A program made the translations under genes and the position numbers. Shown here one piece after another: positions 7,829 to 19,092 of a stretch of DNA of 36,350 nucleotides (positions are counted from its first letter, which is position 1; every line of letters begins with the position of its first letter). Location: positions 1-36,350 of the forward strand of contig WTXG01000328.1 of the NCBI GenBank assembly GCA_022496185.1. The letters are read 5' to 3'. This stretch comes from Multifurca ochricompacta (lineage: Eukaryota > Basidiomycota > Agaricomycetes > Russulales > Russulaceae). The notes beneath the pieces are model-generated. The model searched no databases. It saw nothing but the letters and a program-made list of their open reading frames with translations, and was not told where the DNA came from.

Positions 7829-9812
7829 TCACCCCCTACGCCTCTCAAAAATCCACAACTTATCCTCCTTCTTCATCTCCAGGACGTCCCACAGTCCTTT
7901 CAATCCCTTCTCTCTCACAACGCCCGGCACATCCCTCCGAACCTTCCACCCCACGAACCCGTCTATCACCTCGACGATCTCCCACTGGCCGGTCGGCAGG
8001 GCGTCCCTGCTCTCCGCGATCACGTGGGTAAATGGCGAATCGTACGCGACGTCAACTGGTGTGAGATTCTCCGTCTTATTGTAGACCCATCGGTAGGAAA
8101 CGGAGGTGGCTGGAGGGAGAGTGCCCACCCGAGACCAGTACGGCGGCGCATGCGTGTGGAGGAAGAGCGAGGCGCCGCTTTGGGTGGCAAGGTTGGAGAT
8201 ATGAACATGCACTATCGGTGGGCGTTCATTACCTGCTGTTTAGCGCCCGCAGACCGGTACGGGTAGAAATGTAGCTCCTTACCGTGTGGAGAGTTCGTGT
8301 ATCGCTTATTTAGTCTTTCAAGCGCATTACCGCCTGGATAATTGGCGATCGAGGCACGCGTGAGGAAGGTGGTTGCCGCTGTGTTGAGAGCGAGAGCGCC
8401 CACGACAATAAGTAAAGTTAGCCGACCCAGGAAGCTTCCCCTGCGTTTGCTGATCCTGTGTTATCATGGCTCTTAAAAATTGATATTTATCGACGGGGGA
8501 AAAAAAGGCGCACAATTTTCTGGCGCCATGTGCAGCAGCGATGTTCAGCATTGGCACGACGTACAGGATGAAACGCCATTCTTTGTGGCCGAGGAAGCTC
8601 ATGAGGAAGGTGAAGAACAGCGCAGGTTGGACAAGCGTGCGGATACGGGCGTCGCAAGCAAATCCGATCGGGATAAATACCTCGGTGGCCATGAGAAGTC
8701 GCGGGAGGAAGGTTGAGAAGTAAGTCCAGAAAGGTGACACCTGTGCGGGGTTGAGGGTTAAATAACACGCCAGAAATATAAAGAGAACACCAACACCCCA
8801 TTCGGTGCTCTTGCCTTCATACACGTTGAAGTAGACGCTAAAGAGCTCAGGCCAGAGAGGCCAACGATCCCAAAAATATGAGTCAATTGAGATTGTGAGC
8901 GCTACGGAGTCGAAGTGTATAAAGTTAAGTATGGACAAAAAACGGGAACGGGGAGAATAGATGCACACCGATAGAGGCTAGACTCGAAATGATGCCAATT
9001 TTGATGAGACGCGCAACGGAGAGGCTACCATCCGCTAGCAATTGAACGGCAAAGAGACCGAGGAGGCCAGCAATCTCTGCACGAATCACCACTGCAGCAA
9101 ATGCCAACAGTCCAATGGCCAAAGACGCGCGGGTCGTCCGGGTCGCCCTGTCCCCACGTTCCAGCAGTAAATAAATCGCAGCATTTACTACAGGTGGAAG
9201 CATCAGGGATGTGTGACATATCATTGGAATGCATAACTCACCGAATGGCAGTGCAAACATGTTGGGCAAAGTTCTTCCCATCCAGAATGGTATGTGGAAT
9301 TGGCTGACAGTGATGAGAGTGAACAGGAAGGACGTCGAACGCCCGAAACGGCGCGCAACCGCGCGTCGAAGGAAGCAAAGTCCCTGAGCATTTATACTTG
9401 CGAGGGTGAGACGAACTGGCCCGAATCAGCCACGGCACGTAGGGATTGAAGGGAAAATACGAACTGACTATTTGGAGGTCAGACTTGGAGGTGATGAGGG
9501 AAAGATGATTTGCGAGCCGAACGATATGATTAGAGAGCCATGCGAGAATTATGCTGCCCACAAATGAGCGTGGCACGGCTCCAGGAAAGACTTTATGGTC
9601 GAACTGGGGAGTGAGGGTAGTCGTGTTGTGAGATGAGATGTTATAACGTGGCTGAGTATTCTCACCTTCCAAAGCCCGTCATGATGGAGATCGTGTAGAA
9701 TGATGTCGTGTACGGCGTGAAGGTTGAAGCTCTCCTCAACTTTCGTGTATGGAGCAAGTAGAACGTGCGCCCATGCGACTGCATAGATGAGAGCGTCAAG
9801 CACCAAGCTCAT
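7829..9812 (-). CDS. ALG12: ALG12-type alpha-1,6-mannosyltransferase (GT22, ER N-glycan assembly)
   Basis: Family role: transfers mannose from dolichol-phosphate-mannose to the lipid-linked Man7 oligosaccharide in the ER lumen. Eight exons: 9812-9666, 9603-9469, 9415-9242, 9187-8969, 8901-8795, 8740-8514, 8455-8283, 8211-7829; about 521 residues, near the yeast length. Seen: an N-terminal segment with KVEESFN (typical GT22 luminal acidic motif), FPGAVPRSF, FWMGRTLPNM, several hydrophobic membrane segments, and HKEWRFI, the hallmark of the ALG9/ALG12/GPI-mannosyltransferase group. The start MSLVLDAL is chosen because it precedes the conserved region; an upstream in-frame ATG at 10013 would add an unlikely basic leader. 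Oddity: the exon 2/3 junction is one base short for canonical splicing; one extra G at the acceptor (near 9415) would restore it. Divergent from the ABC transporter. Its last exon is duplicated at 22756. Confidence 0.9.
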
Positions 9813-10015
9813 CTGCCTTACTACCAGTTGAGGGATACGAGGAAAGAGAAAGAGTCGGGCTCTACTGGTACGCTCTGTGCCTGAACGGACCGCTTCGGCC
9901 CCTGAGCTGCTTGACGCGACCTCGACCTTCACGGATAGGAAAATGGTCCTCCGGAGAAGCCCCAAACAGACAAATACTTCCCCTTCTCTACCTCCTCCTT
10001 TCCCCCATCTCAACC
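9813..10015. promoter_or_regulatory. shared intergenic region of ALG12 and the ADP1-like gene
   Basis: Only 203 bp separate the two divergent start codons, so both promoters must overlap or be very compact. The plus strand near 9980-10010 is pyrimidine-rich, a common fungal feature just upstream of a start. No clear TATA box seen. Confidence 0.55.
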
Positions 10016-13000
10016 ATGCTCCTCAGGTTCAGGGCATCATTAATAGCCCTTTGCCTCGTATCAACCATCAATGCCAAGGCAAGAAGAAGTAACAGCTCCT
10101 ACTATGACGTTTCAAGCTATCAATCATCCGTATGTTTAGTTGTTTCTATGGTTAGTAGGATCCTATTCGATTAATCAACTTCGAAAGACACTCGATAGTC
10201 TCGCTCCTTCAAAAGGTATACGTCCGTCACCCACAATACACAGCTTGAAAGGTTTCTAACGCGTCGGTTTTGGGACAGAGAAATGCCCCCCCTGCTTCAA
10301 CTGCATGCTCCCCGCATTTACTTGTGGCCAGTATGGAGAATGCGACCCCTACAATGGTCAATGCAATTGTCCGCCCGGTTGGGGTGGCATAGACTGCTTG
10401 ACCCCACGTACGCGGCCTTTCTAAAACATTCTAGATTCAGGCTCCTAATCCATCGTGTACTCGCTCAGAATGTGACTCCCTCGCGGATGGCGAAGAGCGG
10501 CACCTACGTGAAGATGGGAAGGAATGTCAGTGTAAGGATGGTTGGGGAGGAACCAATTGCAATGGTTCGTCTTCGTCTTCCTTCCCTCTCTGCTATCATC
10601 TGACTCCTGGTCAGTCTGCCAAACCGACAACGCCTGCGTGAACTTCCCCATCCGTGGCAACATTACCTCCTTAGATGCCACGGACTCAGTTAACATGACT
10701 TGCTACAAAAGCGGCGAGACTGTTTTCAGTAATCACCAGTTTTGCGATGTTACCAGTGCGCATATATTCATCCACGTTCTCGCCCCTACTAACGCGTGTT
10801 ATACAGATCGCAAAATTCTTGATATGTTACCTGACCGCCCTCCTCAGGTCACGTTCAGCTGCGACAAGAGTGATGCGACGTGTGACTTTCAGTTTTGGAC
10901 TGCTCAAGTCGAGTCGTTCTACTGCGCGCTTAGTTCTTGCAAAACGGAAGTTATCCCAGGATACGATAGCAATACTACATCGTATCGGTGTGAGAAAATG
11001 AAGTGTAGCTGCGTGCCTGGACGATTCATATGCGGTGAGGATGGCAGCGTAGGTAGGTGCTTGGTCCTCTGTTTTTGGCACTGCGCTCAAAGACGAATAG
11101 ACATTGGCGAGTTTTTGACAGAGGAGATTAAGGGACCTGCCACTTTCAGCTGCAAGACTGGAAATGGATGCAAATTCGAGGAACCAGCGATGAACCAATT
11201 GATCAATGATATCTTTGGTGACCGATACATTTCTTTGACTTGCGAAGGTGGCGAATGTCTACACTACAGCCAGGTTCCTGGTTATATTGTACGTGAAGCC
11301 ATTCTCGAACCCCACCCCATTTAAAAAATCCTTGTACAGCGACCACCTAAACCCAACAATACACGATGGATTGCGCTGAGCGTGGCCGGAGCAGGACTAA
11401 CTGCCGTTTTAATTTCAGCAGGTATGTCGTTTTACTTCTACTCTACCTCCTTCCAACTATCAGCCCTCCAGCGCTTTGGTACGCTGGTCGTGCGCGGAAA
11501 TCAGACATCGGAGCGATCCGTTTACCAGACGCGGAGGTCTCGCAGCTTATGACGGATCATGTCCCTGCAACGCTCCATTTCTCCAATATCTCCTATACCC
11601 TTAATGGTCGGTCAATCCTTGAAGGCATCACCGGCTCTGTGCGTCCAGGTCAAGTGCTCGCAATTATGGGTGCCTCGGGTGCTGGCAAGTCGACTTTCCT
11701 CGACATCCTCGCGCGCAAACGCAAGCGAGGCCTGGTTGGGGGAACGACACTTGTTAATGGCCGAGAGGTCTCAGATGCAGACTTCAGGAAAGTCATCGGG
11801 TTTGTGGACCAGGAAGATACGCTCATGAGCACACTCACCGTTTATGAGACTATCCTGTATTCCGCTTTGTTGAGGTTGCCGAGGGACATGAGTATCGAAG
11901 CGAAGCAGTTTAGGACGTTAGAGACGATGAACGAGTTGGGTATCCTCGGGATCAAGGATTCAAGGATTGGAGACTCTGGTGAGTGGCTGTACCATCTTTT
12001 GCTGCGCGTTGATTGAGCTTCCCGCAGGTCATCGTTCCATTTCTGGAGGAGAGAAGCGCCGCGTCTCAATTGCGTGCGAACTGGTAACTAGCCCATCTAT
12101 CCTGTTCCTTGACGAGCCGACAAGTGGTACGTCTCGTAGATTATAACGCCGTGCCCTTGTCATGACACATTTCTCAGGCTTGGACGCGTACAACGCATAT
12201 AATGTCATAGAAAGTCTAGTCTCACTCGCGCGCAACTACAACCGCACCGTCATCTTTACGATCCACCAGCCACGCAGTAATATAGTTGCTCTCTTTGACC
12301 AGCTTCTACTGCTCGCTCAGGGCCGTCTCGTATATGCTGGGGAATTTGCCAAATGTCAACCGTATTTCGATTCTATTGGACAGCATTGCCCCCCAGGATT
12401 CAACATTGCAGATTACCTCAGTGCGCCTTCATCCTTATGTTTACTGGTGCTATCTAGTGATGAGTTTATACAGTTGACCTAACTGCTTCGGCCGAGAAGG
12501 AATCCAAAGGCTCTGGGACTTCCTCCACAGGTGTGATTTCCCCGGCTGGCGGAGCAACAGCATCTGCCTCCCTACGTGACGAGGAACGAGCCCTTCCTCC
12601 TCCACGCCGCGAGTCTCATGTCTCAAGCGGTGGCCAGTCTTCCAGCTCCGCTGATGATGAAACAGAACTGCAAGTACGGCGCCTTGGAAACGGAAAGGGT
12701 GAAGGCTTCCTTCAGAGAAAGACCTCGCAGCTTCTCGAGGTAGTCTCACTCAGCACCGCACATGGCAGCGACTCGGGGCTACCACTCACGCCCCATGTTT
12801 CCGCGCTCGTTGATGCCTATGCCGCAAGCGACATCGCGGCTGCGATTCATACTGACATCGACGCAGTTGCGCAGCCCGCACAAGGACCGGAGGGAAGCGA
12901 CGAGTTACCGGACGTAGCGGCCGAGAGCTTGCTGCTCCGCGGGCGCAAGCGCGCGACGTGGGCAACGCAATTCAGGATCTTAAGTGGACGGGCTTTCAAG

Positions 13001-14159
13001 AATATGTACCGCGACCCCGCACTTTTGACGTTTCAGTATTCGGCAGCCATTGGGGCAGCACGTGAGTACCTTTTAATATCCTGTTGGTCGGCCCACCTCT
13101 GCTGGGACTCAACGACACTGCAGTGCTCTGTGGTCTGTTCTATCATAATGTATCCGATGATATCGGTGGATTCCAAAATAGATTAGGTGCGTATCTCGGT
13201 CCTTATGCTGGTGTAAGCGTCTCAGACATCTGATGGCGGATCTGTAGGCGTTTTCTTTTTCACCTTGGCACTATTTGGCTTCTCGTGCTTGTCAAGTCTT
13301 GGTTTATTTGCCAACGAACGGATCCTTTTCATGCGGGAAAGGTCTGACTTTAATGTTCCTGACAGTCATTACGGGCCACTCACGCATAGTGCCTTAAGAT
13401 CAAACGGATATTATTCCTCGTTCACATACTTCACATCCAAGGTATGGATAACCCCTTTTTTTTTTTTTTTGGAGACAGAAATGTGACACTATTACAGGTT
13501 CTATTTGACATTTTTCCACTGCGCGTCGTCCCGCCGTTGCTCTTCGGAGGCATCGTGTATGGGCTCGTCGGCTTCGTGCCTACAGTGGCAGCTTTCTGGA
13601 AGTTTATTCTCACACTCGTACTCTTCAACCTGACCACGGCGAGCGTCATCTTGCTCATCTCTATCGCATGCGCAAACACGAGCGTCGCGAGTCTGATTGG
13701 CACGATGGTCATGCTGTTCAAGTGAGCGCTCGACACTCATTCTCGATTCTCGCATCTGTGGTGCATGACGTACTGAATCCGTGCCATTACAAGCTTGTTG
13801 TTCACCGGTCTCTTGATTAACCGTTCCAAAGTCAAGCCTTGGTTACAATGGCTGCATACGGTTTCCTTCTTCCATGCCGCGTTCGAGGCTCTCGCTGTCA
13901 ATGAGCTTCGCTTCCTGCAACTCAAGGAAGATAAGGTGTGCACTCTTTCTCTTCCTTCAACGCTAAATTAGCTCTCTAACCTGCATGGGACAAGTACGGA
14001 GTTGAGCTCGACGTCCCCGCAGCCACGATCCTCTCCACGTTCGGTCTGCGTGCGCAGTCGTTCTGGTGGCCGAACATCTCGTTACTCGGTATTTTCTTTG
14101 TCACTTTCACTGCCTCGAGTTTCGTCGTGCTCCACGTCTTTGTCCGTGAGAAGCGGTGA
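10016..14159 (+). CDS. ADP1: ADP1-type ABCG half-transporter with EGF-like ectodomain
   Basis: Eighteen exons give 1063 residues (yeast Adp1 is about 1049): 10016-10129, 10188-10215, 10279-10407, 10469-10564, 10615-10755, 10807-11052, 11101-11288, 11340-11421, 11472-11978, 12028-12126, 12178-12420, 12474-13061, 13124-13186, 13248-13341, 13399-13441, 13498-13721, 13794-13935, 13995-14159. Every junction is GT-AG and in phase. Order: signal peptide (1-20), Cys-rich EGF-like repeats (about 48-125, e.g. [12 protein letters not shown] and [12 protein letters not shown]), a further Cys-rich ectodomain, a membrane segment (about 322-341), then the nucleotide-binding domain with Walker [10 protein letters not shown] (408-416), signature ISGGE (515-519) and Walker [11 protein letters not shown] (about 535-544). 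A Ser/Glu-rich linker (about 625-785) leads to an ABC2 membrane domain. The substrate of this family is unknown. It is expected to act as a dimer in a membrane. Divergent from ALG12. Confidence 0.93.
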
Positions 14160-14683
14160 ATCATTGGTGTCAGTGTCAAACAAACAACGCTATATAATCC
14201 CTTCCTCTACCTACCACCTTCCTCTCTGATTGTGCGCACACGCGCGTTATCACTTGTGATATCTAGAAGATTGGGTTATGTCAAGTGACTACCAGGTTGG
14301 TAAAAAGAAAAAAAAACTCTCGTGTACAACCAGCTACAACCAATGCTATATGAACTATTTTTTTTCGGTGTTCCCCCCTTTCCCTTTCCCTCGAGCGCGT
14401 AAGCTCTCTAATGATACTACTACTTTTTGTTGTTATTCCTGGTCGCGTATCGCTCCAGAAATTATGCATCTCTTATCGGAAGTGTTGTTTTTGGAAAGAC
14501 TTGAGTGGTGAGTAAAGTGCCTTGCCCGGTTACCCATTTGTCGACCAACACAATCAGGCTAGGACTGGGACCAACCCACAGATGGGACGGACAGTCAGTG
14601 GTTTGATCTGGAACTGTTGGGCTTTATAGGCGGACATTCGAACCGGCGACTTTTCTGCACTTATTTCTTTTTTTTTTTTCGAA
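14160..14683. other. intergenic region between the ABC transporter and the HSP20-like gene
   Basis: Contains the transporter 3' end and, near 14622-14629, CTTTATAG, a TATA-like box about 60 bp before the next start codon. ACATTCGAACC just after it resembles a weak heat-shock-element half pair (TTC-GAA). No gene seen. Confidence 0.4.
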
Positions 14684-15930
14684 ATGCTCCTCACACCTTC
14701 TAAACCTCAGCAACTTAACATCGCGCCGCGCGTGCGCTCACGCGCGGTAACAACACCGGTGAGACTCTACGGTGGCCCGAGCGGGACTTGGGATGATGAA
14801 GATAAAGATCGCCATGGACGTGGACGTGGACATGGACAAAATCACTATGCGACTCTGACCCCAGCGTCGGCCCGGAAGAAGGTTCATGTTTACGGGATGA
14901 TAGCCGGGAAGGTCGATGGCTTATCCCCAACGATGATGTTGAACGTTCCTAGACTTGGTGAGTTCCTCCCGAGTGCATGCGTGTGTGTGTGTGAAGTGGC
15001 ATGGCATTCGATGCACGTTGCCATCACCACAATTAAGAACTACCCCCTCGAGCCTTACCTTTTGCTGCGGGTTGCAGCAGCGTGTTTATTTTAAAAAAAT
15101 TTCTAAGTTTTTTGAAATAGAAACCCGCATGAATGTAGGTGTGGGTGTCCGTCCACGAGCGCTGTCATCAACGTTCACAACACCAGGAGGAGAGAGAACG
15201 CGCGATCGAGAGAGACGGTGTGTCACCCATACGATCATCCACAGCGCACCAACACCACCACCACCACCACCACCACCTGTCGCCGCAGTCGTCTCCACGG
15301 AAACAGCGACGGAAACAATAAGGTGGCCGCCAACACGTTCCAGTCAGCAGCAGCAGCAGCAGCAGAAGCAGCAGCACGCGATATCATCGTCACCATCGAA
15401 AAGCGTGGACGACGCCACATCGGTATCAAGGGGGACATTGCGGGATTTCCCCGCGTGCCGCCCGGAATCGCCTCTCGCGCATGCCCGTCGCGGAGCGGGT
15501 CCTAACGTTCCCCCTGCTCGCATAGAGACATCTCCCACGTCCTATGTGTTGTCGATCGTATTGCCGCGCCCGGGAGGCACACCTCTAGCCCCCGAAATGA
15601 TTACCGTCTCTGCAAGACGCGGAGGTCGGCTCGCGGTAGTTGCAGATGCTTGGCATCTGGAGCATGACTGTGAGTTTTGTTTTTTTTTGTTTGCTTTTTT
15701 CTTTCCCCCTCCCTTTATTTTTTTTGGCTTTGCGGCGGCAAGTCGATGGCCCTTCAATAACATTACATGCTGAAACATGTCCGGACGGGTCCGGTCGCTT
15801 TCGATGGATGATTGCAGGTCATTATGAGTGGAACGTTGCCTTCCCCCCGTCAGGCGTCGATCTGAGAACCGTGCGAGCGCGTTTTGGCGAGGATGGACTT
15901 CTGGTAATTGACGTGCCGAGGAAAGCGTGA
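14684..15930 (+). CDS. HSP20/alpha-crystallin-like protein with low-complexity insert
   Basis: Three exons (14684-14957, 15121-15669, 15818-15930) with GT-AG introns of 163 and 148 bp, 311 residues. The C-terminal part has the split alpha-crystallin pattern: SYVLSIVLPRPGG, PEMITVSARRGGRLAVVADAWHLEHD, then HYEWNVAFPP and a final VRARFGEDGLLVIDVPRK, like strands of the alpha-crystallin sandwich. Small heat-shock proteins bind unfolding proteins without ATP, usually in the cytosol. The middle, before the domain, carries runs of Pro (8) and Gln (7, then KQQ), fed by CCA/CCACCA and CAG repeats at about 15250 and 15347. Exon 2's acceptor at 15120 is chosen by phase. A likely alternative is a wider HSP20-like chaperone family; the exact orthologue is not known to me. 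Confidence 0.75.
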
Positions 15931-16511
15931 AAGGCAGGCTGCCTACCTGCCATCTGCCTTTTGTCTTTTGTCTGAGAAACGGAGCCCCAAGAAGACGCGA
16001 GGGGCACGAGGCATGAATGATAGATTTGCATTCCCCCTCTTTCCCCTTCCTCATATGAAAAAAGCTTTAGAAAGAGAGCCGCACTACTATAGCTCATTAT
16101 TTTGGGGTTCTGGAATTGGCCGATTTGACGGGCGAGAACGTCGTGTTGTAATATAGCAGGGCTTGGGCTAAGGTCAGCATGCCCTGAAGTGATTGTCGAA
16201 TGCAATAGGTTATTCGTGGATGGAAGGGATACATGACTTCAGGTAACCCGTCATCGCACGATTGGGTCCATTTGTTTAGTTACCTGCCCACTTTCATCCT
16301 ATGCAGGTATGTAGTCTGCATGCAGTCTACTGAGCCCGGTACCGATGCCCCAGTTTCATGAAGTATGGGTGTGAGTGACTGCCTGACTTGAAGACATTTT
16401 GAATTAAAACGGGCGGTTCTGAGAGAGGCGTGGTATGTAACGGTGTAGTGGAAGTAGAAGTAGAGAAGTAGAAGTGGTGTAAAAATATAAAAATAAATAT
16501 AAAATAAAAAG
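15931..16511. other. intergenic region, nothing recognised
   Basis: Holds the 3' UTR of the HSP20-like gene. The A/T-rich end (16480-16511) supplies, on the minus strand, the T-run (16506-16510) that would end transcription of the neighbouring tRNA gene. Confidence 0.5.
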
Positions 16512-16595
16512 TGGTTCAGCCCGGGATCGAACCGGGAACCTTCTGTGAGCTGTAAGCGTGTGAGACAGAAATCATAACCATTAGACCACTGAACC
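16512..16595 (-). tRNA. tRNA-Val(CAC) with an 11-nt intron
   Basis: Minus strand. The acceptor stem GGTTCAG/CTGAACC is perfect (7 bp) with discriminator A at 16512. D arm GTC/GAT, anticodon stem TCTGT/ACAGA, T arm CCCGG-TTCGATC-CCGGG, variable loop AGGTT. The anticodon loop CTCACA...C gives anticodon CAC (16560-16562) with T33 before it and A37 after it. An 11-nt intron lies at the standard place after position 37 (16548-16558). Without it the molecule is 73 nt, and the D-arm sequence TGGTCTAATGGTTATG resembles yeast tRNA-Val. A T5 run follows the 3' end. Confidence 0.93.
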
Positions 16596-17395
16596 TCCTC
16601 CTTAAATAATTAATCCACGTGACGTCTGTCCAAACCAAACACCACCCACAAGGCGCCCAAAAGGCACGCACTTGCGAGGGTTGCGTCTGCTCGTTCTCTC
16701 ACAATCTCCATGTTTATGAAGTTCCATATGGCCTTTTCCCTGTTTCTCTTCGGCTTCACGATGGGTTGGCTGACACACCACTATACTTATTAAATATTAA
16801 ATTGCACGAAACAATGCACCACAGGCGCGGCCACCACGGTTTCGATCTACGGCAATCCAGCGCCCGTAATATGCACATTGCCAATCGAGCTTTTTTGACT
16901 GGACAAAGGCACTACAATTCGACCACCTCTCACCATGCAATTAGGCTCACACCCCCCGGACAGGTCCATATGGCGACATCGTGAGAATCCGGCTGTTTAG
17001 CTATCGGGCATGCCGGACTTTGAAAGCTAGATGATGCACCACTTCTAACTCGCCGTCCATACACACGTGAGCTTCTATCCCATGCTCTCCCTCCAGCCGT
17101 AAGGCGACAGCGCATGAACTATGCCAGCGCATCGTGGAATACCTTTTTCCCTTGACGCCAGGCCATGCACAGTTCGCACATTCTATCATTTTGTTTTTCC
17201 ATGCCGGGCTCGAACAATGTCATTTGGAACGGGGTTCTCCTCTGGCGAGAACAGATCACCTGAGGTAGTTCCCAAAGCTGATAGCATGCACTACACTTAT
17301 AAGAGCGGGAATTATGGGCGGCGTTTCCTTCGACGATTCCTCCCTTCGTTCCCTGGCAAACATCCCCATCATTCTATCAAAGTTCTGAGTGAAGC
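16596..17395. other. intergenic region upstream of the chitinase
   Basis: No convincing gene. The longer open frames (plus 16619-16984; minus 17001-17189) show no family and no splice structure. TTATAAGAG at about 17298 is a TATA-like box about 100 bp before the chitinase start. Confidence 0.45.
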
Positions 17396-19092
17396 ATGGC
17401 GCACGCAGGCATTTATGTTTCGCGCTTTCTGGCTCTTGTTGTATCTGTCTTTCTTATGATCCAAAATGTTACGGCTGTATATGATATCACGAGAAGCGAC
17501 AACGTGAGTTGCTTCACCCTCGTTTTCTTTTTTTTTGAGTGTGCCCACTTATTCTCAATATAGCTTGCTGTGTATGTTGGCATCGCTCTTTCTGGCAAAC
17601 CACTGACTAACTCTGATGACAAACAAGTTATTGGGGACAGGATGGTTCAGGAAAACAGAAGGATATCTCCGCTTACTGTCAAGACGACACCATAGACAAC
17701 ATCATTATCGCATTCCTAGACGTCTTCCGTGGTGCGGGCGGCGAACCTGAGATCAATCTGGCTAACGTATGAACCTTTCTCACAATTATTACACTGGCTA
17801 TGCTCACAAAGCCCAAAGACCTGCAGCTCATCGGGCGGTCCGGTCTTCAGTGGGACCAATCTCGCAGACTGCTCTTTCATGGCCCCGCAGATCAAGGCAT
17901 GTCAGAAGAACGGGAAGATTGTTACCCTGAGTCTCGGCGGCGCAGACTCAAGGCCTGGCTTCTCTTCAGACTCGCAGGCCCAAGCATTTGCGGATAAGAT
18001 ATGGAATTCCTTTTTGGGTGGCTCTGGTGCTCCACGACCTTTCGGAGATGCTGTGCTCGACGGGTGCGTGCGGTTCCCGTTGCTCCGTCTCATAATTTTT
18101 GTCAAACGATTGGCATCGTGTTCAGTGTCGATTTGGATATTGAGCAAGGAGCGCCTAGTGGCTATGCCGCGTTCGTCAACCAGATCCGCGCGCACGCTAA
18201 AGGTTTCAGTAAACGATTCTATGTCACCGCTGCGCCTCAGTGTCCATTCCCGGATGCGAATATTGGCGCGGCGCTTAATGCCGCGCCATTCGACGCCGTT
18301 TACGTCCAATTCTGTACGCTGCCGCTCCCTTTTTTTTTTTTACTTCCCTTGGTCCTCCGTTTACTGACTGGTCGTCTGCTGCAGATAATAACTTTTGCGG
18401 TCTTGACCAGCCAAAGGTAGGCTTTTGGGAGAACTTCTTCATTTTTTATACACGTGACTCATGATATTTTTTTTTTCCCAGGAATACAACTTCGCCACAT
18501 GGTAAGTGGAGCGGCTGATGCTTACGTACCGCGTGCATTGTGCTTAGCGCGAGGCAGGGACCATTGGGCGAAGACCATGTCTGCCAACAAAATATCAAGG
18601 TCTATATTGGCGCACCTGCAAGCAAGGACGCGGCAGGGACGGGATACGTGGATGCTGCCACTTTGGCCAATTACGGAAGGCAGGCACAGAAAACTTGGTC
18701 ATCATTTGGTGGGATCATGCTCTGGGAAGCGTCCCTAGCCGTCGGTCAGTGAAGTCCGAGCGTGCCTCTGTCCAGATGACACATACTTAACGTTCGTGAC
18801 TTGCAACATTTGCATAGCCAACAATAATTTCCACGAGGCGATAAAAAAGTCACTTTCCGCAGGCGCCTCGCCACGAATCTCATTCTCCTCTTCTCAGTTC
18901 GACACGCAAACGATCGCTACTGCCACTGGGAGTGATAGTAGTACCAGCACGGACACGGCCGCACCCGTCCTAGTCACTGTGCCGACTAGGATTGGGAAGT
19001 CGGTCGTCATTAAAAATCCACCAGCACCAACACCGGTATCAGCACCCCCATCAGCGCGACGCAAGTTGAATTCACGCTTGTTCCGCCTCTAA
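17396..19092 (+). CDS. GH18 class III-type chitinase, secreted
   Basis: Nine exons: 17396-17503, 17564-17571, 17628-17766, 17819-18063, 18126-18313, 18385-18416, 18482-18501, 18558-18744, 18818-19092; about 400 residues. It hydrolyses chitin beta-1,4 links in wall turnover or feeding. Seen: a signal peptide (about 1-28, hydrophobic [10 protein letters not shown]), [12 protein letters not shown] at the start of the barrel, the SLGG strand motif and DGVDLDIE (about 166-173) with catalytic Glu at about 173. The 8-nt exon 2 (CTTGCTGT) is needed to give LAVYWGQ. A Ser/Thr-rich tail follows the domain. Oddity: in exon 8 the frame giving [12 protein letters not shown] and that giving [11 protein letters not shown] differ by one base at the A-run 18588-18592. 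Acceptor TTAG at 18547 keeps an open frame but replaces the conserved WDxWAKT. The gene is either mutated or mis-sequenced there. Confidence 0.88.

Noticed and set aside
10542..11324. A separate secreted Cys-rich protein
   Set aside because: It is exons 5-7 of the ADP1-like gene read through its introns; splice sites and phases link all 18 exons.
14600..14660. A degenerate tRNA (ATTCGAACC, B-box-like)
   Set aside because: The bases flanking the loop do not form a T stem and no acceptor or D arm is present.
16619..17189. Small protein-coding genes upstream of the chitinase
   Set aside because: Open frames only; no domain, no splice pattern and no conserved start context.
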